Source: an uncultured bacterium (lineage in GTDB: Bacteria > Cyanobacteriota > Vampirovibrionia > Gastranaerophilales > Gastranaerophilaceae). Taken from it: a stretch of DNA of 64,000 nucleotides. Under the pieces are notes generated by a model, which was not told the DNA's origin, made no database searches, and saw only the letters and a program-made list of their open reading frames with translations. A program made the position numbers and the translations under genes. The stretch is taken from contig CAROLD010000003.1 of the NCBI GenBank assembly GCA_949035555.1, positions 59,058 to 123,057 of the forward strand, in the 5' to 3' direction. Shown piece by piece: positions 58,372 to 64,000 of the stretch (its first letter is position 1; each line of letters opens with the position of its first letter).

Positions 58372-58666
58372 CTGTTTCCTCAAGATTAGCCCCGCAAACT
58401 TTGCAAGTTTTTGATTCCATATTTTCTGAACGGAATGATTCTCCGCACTGCGGACATTTGTAATACTTACGTGATAAAACAGATTTAACAAAACCGATTA
58501 TCCCAATAATAATAACCAGTATAATAAATCCGATAACAAAATAATCTGATGTATCAGGTGTTCTTGAGTAATTGGTTGTAGTATGTTCAACCGATACTGT
58601 TGTATTTATATCATTCTGCGACACCTGACGTGTTGTAGTAACAGTATTGCTGTTCATTGTAGGCAT
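58340..58666 (-). CDS. Single-pass membrane protein with zinc ribbon
   Basis: 108 residues. A Ser/Thr-rich N-terminus is followed by one transmembrane helix (YFVIGFIILVIIIGIIGFVK, about residues 43-62), then a zinc ribbon YYKCPQCGESFRSENMESKT plus CKVCGANL. Glu/Asp-rich end. AAGGAGAATTAT precedes the ATG. It is the first gene of a three-gene unit with the DUF2085 and YbjQ-like genes, suggesting a small membrane metal-binding complex. Confidence 0.7.
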   Translation of the reverse strand: MPTMNSNTVTTTRQVSQNDINTTVSVEHTTTNYSRTPDTSDYFVIGFIILVIIIGIIGFVKSVLSRKYYKCPQCGESFRSENMESKTCKVCGANLEETDDTEVTDKTK

Positions 58667-58723
58667 ATAATTCTCCTTTTGTATAATCTTAGTTTATTTT
58701 AGAAAGTTACACATCATATAAGA

Positions 58724-58756
58724 AAACGATACGGTTAAATTTTAACCGTATCGTTT
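58724..58756. terminator. Strong hairpin between udg and the zinc-ribbon operon
   Basis: AAACGATACGGTTAAA/TTTAACCGTATCGTTT is a perfect ~16-bp dyad. It is ~34 bp past the udg stop on the minus strand; T-runs are short on both sides. Confidence 0.65.
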
Positions 58757-58789
58757 GTTCTTGAATATGAAATAAATTGTATTTTCTTA

Positions 58790-59437
58790 CTAGACCAATG
58801 CCATTTCCTTATTGAAAGGGTTGGAGGAGGGACACACCTGAGTATCGCCTAGGATTTCGGATTTAATCACAGCTAAATCTTGCTGCATCAATCTTCTAGG
58901 AGATCCTTCTTCCATTGAGTGATTTCTCAATAAGTATGACGGATGGAAAATTGCCATTGCACGGTATTCTTTTCCGTTGATAGTTACATTGAACCAATTT
59001 CCGCGAACTTTTGATATTTGAAGTTTCTTTTCATCTCTGAAAGATTTAAGTGCAGTCGCACCGCAGAAAATAATTGCTTTAGGATTCATAATATCAATTT
59101 GCGCGGTTAAGAATTTTTCGCACATAGCTTTTTCAACATCGGTTGGAACTCTGTTTTCAGGAGGTCTGCATTTTACTGTATTAATAATATACAAATCATC
59201 TTGTCTTGAAATTCCTGCTTCTTCCAAGAATTGGTCTAAAAGCTGTCCGGCTCTTCCGACAAACGGTTTTCCTGTTTCATCTTCAGTTTCGCCCGGAGCT
59301 TCACCGATTAAAACAATTTTTGCAGTTTCAGGATTTCCGTCAGAGAAAACCACATTATTACGGGTTCTTGCAAGAACACAATCTGTACAATTTTCGCATT
59401 TTGACTGGACTATGTCCAAACAGCCTTTTTTAATCAT
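58790..59437 (-). CDS. Type-4 uracil-DNA glycosylase (4Fe-4S)
   Basis: 215 residues. Family-4 motifs IGEAPGETEDETGKPFVGRA near residue 45, YIINTVKCRPPENRVPTDVE near 85, IIFCGATALKSF near 120 and AIFHPSYLLRNHSMEEGSPR near 165 are present. Four Cys for the cluster are at CENCTDC plus later Cys residues (near 88 and 105). It removes uracil from DNA in base-excision repair. GGAGAGAAGTATAAA precedes the ATG. It is co-oriented with the symporter gene, 18 bp apart. Confidence 0.93.
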   Translation of the reverse strand: MIKKGCLDIVQSKCENCTDCVLARTRNNVVFSDGNPETAKIVLIGEAPGETEDETGKPFVGRAGQLLDQFLEEAGISRQDDLYIINTVKCRPPENRVPTDVEKAMCEKFLTAQIDIMNPKAIIFCGATALKSFRDEKKLQISKVRGNWFNVTINGKEYRAMAIFHPSYLLRNHSMEEGSPRRLMQQDLAVIKSEILGDTQVCPSSNPFNKEMALV

Positions 59438-59455
59438 TTTATACTTCTCTCCTCA

Positions 59456-60904
59456 TTATTGTCCGTTTTTAAAAAATCCGACATCGTATTTTTTACAATA
59501 TCTTTTTAATTCTTTCATTATTATATCAGATAATAAAAATACTGCAATCAAATTCGGAACAGCTAAAAATAATGTAAAAGCGTCAGATAAATTTACAACA
59601 CTTTTTAAATTCATAGCAGAACCGATAATTATGAATAAACAGTAGATTATCTGGAAAGTTCTTGTTGTTAATTTTGATTCTCCGAATAGGAAAGTCCAGC
59701 TTTTTGTTCCGTAATATGAGCCGCAAAGCATTGTTGATAATACAAAACAGCTTGCCATAAAGGTTAATAATATCGGGAAGAACGGACAAACAGAAGCAAA
59801 CGCTTTTGAAGTAAGTTCAATACCTTCAATTCCTGAGGTATGAAGATATGCACCTGTCACAACGATTATAAAAGCAGTTGCTGCCCCTACAATTACTGTA
59901 TCAACGAACGGCTGTAACATTGCAATAAAAGCTTGAGCAACAGGCTTGCTTGTTTTCACTGCAGAAAAAGCAATAGGCGCAGTACCAAGTCCGGCTTCGT
60001 TTGCAAACATTGCGCGTCTAAATCCCCACAACATACAAGCAAACATTCCGCCTGTAACCGCTGACGGGCTGAACGCTTCTTTCATAATCAAAGCAAGCGT
60101 TTGTGGTACGTGATGAATATTTAATAAACATATTACAAATGCTGAAAATACATATAATGTACACATCACAGGGGTAACTTTTGATGTAAATTTTCCGATA
60201 GATTTAATCCCGCCGATAACCGTAATATAAGTGATTACAGCAACAATCAAACCAAAAACCCAGCGTTGATTTGCAAATAATCCTGTAACATTTGAAATTT
60301 GAGTTGTTATCGCGTTAATTTGAAATAAATTCCATCCGCCAATCATTGCAAACACACAACACACAGCATAAATTTTTGCCAAGTACGGTGTAAAAGGTTT
60401 TATCCACGGAGCACGCAAACCATTGATAATATAATACATAGGACCACCTGAAGAGGTACCGTCTTTATTTATTTGTCTAAATTTAATTCCGAGCAAGACT
60501 TCTGCAAATTTCAGAGCCATTGAAAAAATACCCGCAATTATCATCCAGAAAATTACCCCCGGACCCCCGACAGAAACAGCAAGCGCTGAACCCACAACAT
60601 TTCCCATCCCTGCAGATGCAGAAATTGTTGCGGTCAATGCCTGAAATGATGAAACTTCACCTTGTTTTTTCTTAATAATTGTATCATCATGTTTATATTT
60701 CTTGGTGATTAGATTAATAGCATGCTTAAATCCCCAAAAACCGATAAAACGTGTTCTGAATGTGAAGTACAATGCTGCAATCATCAACAAAACAATCAAA
60801 AATTCCACACGAACGCCGTGTATGGTTACATGTGAAAATATTAATCCTGAAATTTTATTCGCCACCGGCGATAAAATGCTGTCTATCCGGCTGTCTAAAT
60901 TCAT
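59456..60904 (-). CDS. AGCS-family alanine/glycine:cation symporter
   Basis: 482 residues, about 11 transmembrane helices. Signatures SASAGMGNVVGSALAVSVGG and PGVIFWMIIAGIFSMALKFA, with FANEAGLGTAPIAFSAVKT in the middle and SSGGPMYYI, are typical of AgcS/AlsT sodium-alanine symporters. It imports Ala or Gly with Na+. The ATG is 6 nt from TAAAAT, with no ribosome binding site. Confidence 0.92.
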   Translation of the reverse strand: MNLDSRIDSILSPVANKISGLIFSHVTIHGVRVEFLIVLLMIAALYFTFRTRFIGFWGFKHAINLITKKYKHDDTIIKKKQGEVSSFQALTATISASAGMGNVVGSALAVSVGGPGVIFWMIIAGIFSMALKFAEVLLGIKFRQINKDGTSSGGPMYYIINGLRAPWIKPFTPYLAKIYAVCCVFAMIGGWNLFQINAITTQISNVTGLFANQRWVFGLIVAVITYITVIGGIKSIGKFTSKVTPVMCTLYVFSAFVICLLNIHHVPQTLALIMKEAFSPSAVTGGMFACMLWGFRRAMFANEAGLGTAPIAFSAVKTSKPVAQAFIAMLQPFVDTVIVGAATAFIIVVTGAYLHTSGIEGIELTSKAFASVCPFFPILLTFMASCFVLSTMLCGSYYGTKSWTFLFGESKLTTRTFQIIYCLFIIIGSAMNLKSVVNLSDAFTLFLAVPNLIAVFLLSDIIMKELKRYCKKYDVGFFKNGQ

Positions 60905-60910
60905 AACTTG

Positions 60911-60916
60911 ATTTTA
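60911..60916 (-). promoter_or_regulatory. -10 (TAAAAT), leaderless promoter of the symporter
   Basis: TAAAAT on the minus strand, 6 nt before the ATG at 60904, with no Shine-Dalgarno sequence. Confidence 0.5.
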
Positions 60917-61017
60917 CAATAAACAAATTTATTTTTCACGAAATTCGTTTTTTAGTATGTCTGTTTCTATCTTATTAAAATATTGTTAACTTCATCCGTA
61001 TTATGAAAAAGATTTGT

Positions 61018-61023
61018 TATAAT
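61018..61023 (+). promoter_or_regulatory. Extended -10 (TGT-TATAAT), leaderless promoter
   Basis: TATAAT preceded by TGT, 6 nt before the ATG at 61030. It supports this ATG over the one at 61003, which would place the -10 inside the gene. Confidence 0.65.
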
Positions 61024-61029
61024 AAAAAT

Positions 61030-61776
61030 ATGGATGACATTGAACAAAATTATGAAGATTTTATTTCGACAGTAAGCCACGAACTGCGGACACCGCTGAC
61101 ATCTATTCGAGGGTTTTCACAGACTATTCTGGCGTCGTGGGATAAACTTGATGACGAAAGCAAGAAAAAATTTATTAAAATAATTGAAGAGCAGTCAAAC
61201 AGACTTATTCATCTTGTAGAAAATATGCTCGCAGTTAGTAAACTTCAAAAAGAAAATAGCCACCTCGTGTTTAATGAGGTGAATATTAAAACTCCAATTG
61301 AGCAAACTGTTGCTATAGTTAAAAATCAATATCCGTTACATAATTTTCAGATAAATTACGGAAAAAATCTTCCTGATATTTTTGTGGATAAAGATAAATT
61401 TCTGCAAATTTTGACAAATTTAATCGAAAACAGCGCTAAATATTCAGCCGATAACAGCGAAATAAAAATTTTTGCGATAATTGAAAATAATAATGTTGCA
61501 ATTTCTGTTTCTAATATAGGAATTGGAATTGACGAAAAAGATTACGACAAAATTTTCACTAAATTCTCCCGCATTGACAATCCTCTGACACGCAAGGTTC
61601 AAGGAAGCGGGCTAGGTTTATACATAACAAAAAGTCTGGTTGAAAAAATGGACGGCTCAATTTCTGTCGTATCTAAACCTCTGAATGATAATACAGGATT
61701 AAGTGAAATAACTTTCAAGGTTCTGATGCCGGTGAAAAATATTGAAGAACAAGCGAGGATAAAATGCAGTCAGTAA
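61030..61776 (+). CDS. Minimal soluble histidine kinase (HisKA-HATPase)
   Basis: 248 residues with no sensor domain. HisKA: DFISTVSHELRTPLTSIRGF with the phospho-His, then the dimer helix IIEEQSNRLIHLVENMLAVS. HATPase: LIENSAKYSADNSEIKIFA, VSNIGIGIDEKDYDKIFTKF and VQGSGLGLYITKSLVEKMDG. It may be fed by another protein or by oligomer contact. It overlaps the next gene (a double-receiver protein) by 13 bp, so they form a signalling pair. Confidence 0.9.
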   Translation: MDDIEQNYEDFISTVSHELRTPLTSIRGFSQTILASWDKLDDESKKKFIKIIEEQSNRLIHLVENMLAVSKLQKENSHLVFNEVNIKTPIEQTVAIVKNQYPLHNFQINYGKNLPDIFVDKDKFLQILTNLIENSAKYSADNSEIKIFAIIENNNVAISVSNIGIGIDEKDYDKIFTKFSRIDNPLTRKVQGSGLGLYITKSLVEKMDGSISVVSKPLNDNTGLSEITFKVLMPVKNIEEQARIKCSQ

Positions 61777-63065
61777 CACTAATTATCGACAAGCGTCTTG
61801 AACTTTCCACCAAATATAAAAAATTGCTTGAAACAAATTCTAACTGTGTTATAGTTTCAAAAGATTTAATTTCTGCTCTGAAAATTATTCAGGATAAAGA
61901 ACCTGATTTGATAATAATTTCCGATAGTTTTGATAATGACCTGTCTGACTTTTGCAAACAGGTTCGCGCATTGACTTACAACATGCGCCCGATTATTATT
62001 GCAATGTCAAAATCAGCAGATTTTAACGACAGAATTAATGTTCTTAACAGCGGTGCTGATGATTTTCTTTCTGAGCCTGTGAATTCAGAAGAATTTAAGG
62101 TTAGAATGCGTGCCCACCTCAGACGTGAATTTGAATCAAATCTTGATAAAAAACACATGATTCCGAATAAAAATTATACTCTTCGTGCAATAAAAAGAAT
62201 TTTATCGGAAGACAAAGAATGGGCGGCGCTATATGTCAGTATAGAAAATTTTGACAGTTACAAGCAGGCATACACGGAGCTTGCTTCTGATAAGCTTTTG
62301 CAGACATATAGTGCAATTATTCAGTCGTCGCTTGATGAAAATGATTATGTCGGGCAGCTTGCGGAAAATGTTTTTCTTATTCTGACAAATCCCGTAAAAT
62401 CAGAAAGGCTTGCACAATTTTTAACCTTTGTATTTGACTCTGTTTCTAATAAATTTTACGCTCAGCACGATTTGGAGCGCGGATATATGATTATGCAAGG
62501 TGATGAATTTGCAGGACGCCGCGCAAATTTTGTTCACTCAACAATCGGGGTTATAACGAACGAATTTGCAAAATACAAAGACTCTGCGGCTTTAATTAAT
62601 AATCTTGTTCATATTCACGATATGGCAAATTTGTCTGACAAATCAAATTATTTGATTGAACGCCCGAAAATTACCGCGGAAAACTGCATTTCTGAAAAAG
62701 AATATAATCATAAAATTCTCATTTTTGAAACTGATGATGCCCTGAGTACACTGCTTCACACAATTCTAAATCTGCAAGGATACAAAACAGAAATAGTAAA
62801 CGATTATTCTATTCCGCAAGTTTCTGAAACTCCTGCTTTAATTATTGTGGATGCAGGCGATTTAGAGAGCAAAAACGGTTTAAATCTTTGTTATGGCATA
62901 AAACAGCATGCTGATTTCAAAAATACAAAAATTATCGTGACTTCAATTATTCATGATAAAGAACTTGTCTTAAATACCGGTGCTGATTTATATCTTCCAA
63001 AACCGTATGAAATTCCCCATTTGATAAAATGGGTTGACAGTTTTATAAAAGAGTTTAACAATTAA
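61764..63065 (+). CDS. Receiver / degenerate GGDEF-like / receiver protein
   Basis: 433 residues. Residues 1-120 look like a receiver (LIIDKRLELSTKYKKLL; PDLIIISDSFDNDLSDFCKQ with a candidate Asp; DDFLSEPVNSEE). Residues ~135-295 have a GGDEF-like fold (WAALYVSIENFDSYKQAYTE; DEFAGRRANFVHSTIGVI) without the GGDEF catalytic loop. Residues ~310-433 are a second receiver (KILIFETDDALSTLLHTILN; ALIIVDAGDLESKNGLNLCY; ADLYLPKPYEIPH). It is likely a non-enzymatic relay controlled by the preceding kinase. Confidence 0.8.
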   Translation: MQSVTLIIDKRLELSTKYKKLLETNSNCVIVSKDLISALKIIQDKEPDLIIISDSFDNDLSDFCKQVRALTYNMRPIIIAMSKSADFNDRINVLNSGADDFLSEPVNSEEFKVRMRAHLRREFESNLDKKHMIPNKNYTLRAIKRILSEDKEWAALYVSIENFDSYKQAYTELASDKLLQTYSAIIQSSLDENDYVGQLAENVFLILTNPVKSERLAQFLTFVFDSVSNKFYAQHDLERGYMIMQGDEFAGRRANFVHSTIGVITNEFAKYKDSAALINNLVHIHDMANLSDKSNYLIERPKITAENCISEKEYNHKILIFETDDALSTLLHTILNLQGYKTEIVNDYSIPQVSETPALIIVDAGDLESKNGLNLCYGIKQHADFKNTKIIVTSIIHDKELVLNTGADLYLPKPYEIPHLIKWVDSFIKEFNN

Positions 63066-63250
63066 CCTAGAATATCTTCCAAAATTTCAGCGTTGCGTGA
63101 AGCTTCTTTCATTTGCTGTTTAGAAATTCTGCGCATATAATTTCTAAGCGCTTCTCTAATTAATTCACTTCTTGAACAACATTCAGAATCTGCTAAACCA
63201 TCTACTTTATTTAAGAAATCATCAGGCATGGTAACCAGAACTTTAGCCAT
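63062..63250 (-). CDS. CopG-type ribbon-helix-helix regulator
   Basis: 62 residues. MAKVLVTMPDDFLNKVDGLA plus DSECCSRSELIREALRNYMR form the ribbon-helix-helix: a beta-strand then two helices. A basic C-terminal tail follows. AAAGGGTG precedes this ATG. No toxin gene is adjacent, so it is probably a solitary DNA-binding regulator rather than half of a toxin-antitoxin pair. It overlaps the preceding convergent gene by 4 bp. Confidence 0.8.
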   Translation of the reverse strand: MAKVLVTMPDDFLNKVDGLADSECCSRSELIREALRNYMRRISKQQMKEASRNAEILEDILG

Positions 63251-63388
63251 ATAATACACCCTTTCTTTTGAAACATTATAGCACGCAGTATATATTTTAT
63301 CAAGTTAAGATTTACCCGATACGGCACCCCTGATTTACTATTGCAAAAAGAGCTTAAATCTATAAGATTAATTTGAAAGGAGAACTTT

Positions 63389-63946
63389 ATGGAAGAAAAT
63401 CAAAACAGAGAGGAAACTATCAGAGTTGAAAAAAGAGAGTATCCTATGTGTGCAAACCACCCGTTTATGAAAACACTTTTAACAGGATTATTAATCTTTT
63501 TGGGAGCATACTGTGCATTCTACACAGTAGCAGACTGGCATATGAAGCGTATTGTTCCTGCGGAATTCAGACATTTTCCTCGCAAGATGGACAGAATGTT
63601 TAAAAAAGATATGCGTATGATGGACGATATGCTTAAAGAAGACGGTGTTATGTCAAGAAGAGCAGCAAATGTTATCCATCTTGAACAGGCAAAAAATGAA
63701 TACAAAGTGATTATTGACCTCAGAGCATTCGATAATAACGAAAACAATGTTCAGGTGCTGACTAATGGTAATATTTTAACTATAAACGGCAGAACAGTTA
63801 AAAAATCAAAAAATAATGAACAAATTTCTGAATTCCAGCAAAGTTATATGTTTGGCGAAAATGTCAGACTGAAAGATTTGACAAAAACGACTAACGGTAA
63901 CTATTACGTTGTAACAATTCCAATCGGAAATGAATCAGATGATTAA
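63389..63946 (+). CDS. Membrane-anchored small heat-shock-like protein
   Basis: 185 residues. One transmembrane helix (MKTLLTGLLIFLGAYCAFYT, about residues 27-47) precedes a basic/Met-rich linker (KRIVPAEFRHFPRKMDRMFK; DMRMMDDMLKEDG). An alpha-crystallin/HSP20-like beta-sandwich fills residues ~100-182: KNEYKVIIDLRAFDNNENNV, QVLTNGNILTINGRTVKKS, NGNYYVVTIPI. GAAAGGAGAAC precedes the ATG. A short C-terminal IxI is present (IPI). Membrane tethering of an sHsp-like domain is unusual. Confidence 0.65.
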   Translation: MEENQNREETIRVEKREYPMCANHPFMKTLLTGLLIFLGAYCAFYTVADWHMKRIVPAEFRHFPRKMDRMFKKDMRMMDDMLKEDGVMSRRAANVIHLEQAKNEYKVIIDLRAFDNNENNVQVLTNGNILTINGRTVKKSKNNEQISEFQQSYMFGENVRLKDLTKTTNGNYYVVTIPIGNESDD

Positions 63947-63954
63947 ACTTTAAC

Positions 63955-63988
63955 AAAAGCGGGATTTCATTTTTGAAATCCCGCTTTT
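63955..63988 (+). terminator. Rho-independent terminator
   Basis: AAAAGCGGGATTTCA/TGAAATCCCGCTTTT with a 4-nt loop, 9 bp past the stop, with further T residues after. Confidence 0.9.
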
Positions 63989-64000
63989 GTTTCTATAAAT

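Noticed and set aside
63062..63250. Toxin-antitoxin pair with the CopG-type regulator as antitoxin
   Set aside because: No toxin-like gene is adjacent on either side; the neighbours are a receiver protein and an sHsp-like membrane protein.
1..64000. CRISPR arrays, tRNA, rRNA and insertion sequences
   Set aside because: No regularly spaced repeats, no cloverleaf, no rRNA-like blocks and no transposase frames were seen on reading both strands. Short or degenerate examples could have been missed.

Overview
The window is AT-rich, densely coded bacterial DNA with short gaps and strong hairpin terminators. It looks like a fermentative, non-photosynthetic relative of cyanobacteria (Vampirovibrionia/'Melainabacteria', probably the gut order Gastranaerophilales). 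This is an inference. It rests on a DUF1822-like protein beside a sigma-70-type factor (a cyanobacterial pairing), an [FeFe]-hydrogenase maturase (HydE), a membrane pyrophosphatase, the DXP isoprenoid enzyme Dxr, and no photosynthesis genes. No rRNA, tRNA, CRISPR array or intact transposase was seen.

Layout. 0-5.4 kb: a minus-strand housekeeping run (zinc-ribbon protein, TsaB, TsaE, GAF-GGDEF protein, YebC, purine nucleoside phosphorylase, omega-like RNA polymerase subunit). 5.4-18.6 kb: DUF3137 membrane protein, glycogen synthase, a giant zinc-ribbon/pseudo-cyclase/pseudo-ATPase/TPR protein, RuvB, an XRE regulator with a candidate operator, a PhoR-like kinase, a YugP-like metalloprotease, CysE and TyrS. 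18.7-20.4 kb: a frameshifted small gene, two phage tail-fibre-type genes and a small Vampirovibrionia-type protein. 20.6-27.8 kb: a DUF1822-like acidic membrane protein, a sigma factor and a second zinc-ribbon/ATPase/TPR protein. 27.8-38.2 kb: HydE, membrane pyrophosphatase, PRPP synthetase, a TPR protein, a broken LuxR-type regulator, an XRE regulator and Dxr. 38.3-40.0 kb: a REC-GAF histidine kinase. 40.3-52.6 kb: a compact phage particle module. 52.7-64 kb: a CheY-like regulator with a divergent GspE/PilB-like ATPase, PlsC-type acyltransferase, NUDIX hydrolase, HAD phosphatase, zinc-ribbon membrane proteins, type-4 uracil-DNA glycosylase, an AGCS symporter, a kinase/receiver pair, a CopG-type regulator and a membrane-anchored small-heat-shock-like protein.

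The 40-52 kb module encodes a P22/podovirus-like set: LuxR-type HTH, amidase, gp10-like connector, coat, probable scaffold, gp4-like adaptor, small terminase, acetyltransferase, portal, large terminase and GH108 muramidase. It has no integrase, replication genes, ejection proteins or tail fibre, and the gene order is rotated or reversed relative to the textbook order. Tail-fibre-like genes lie 21 kb away among host genes. This fits a domesticated or gene-transfer-agent-like particle, a capsid-forming satellite, or a decayed prophage. The scaffold-like protein and the muramidase end in the same short C-terminal helix-like motif, and a third copy follows in the -1 frame. This suggests a coat-binding or cargo-loading tag.

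The other strong signal is regulatory. About a dozen genes have a -10 hexamer (often extended TGn) exactly 6 nt upstream of the ATG and no Shine-Dalgarno sequence, which predicts pervasive leaderless mRNAs. Two of these sit inside the phage module, flanking a minus-strand 'moron' gene bounded by 20-bp direct repeats.
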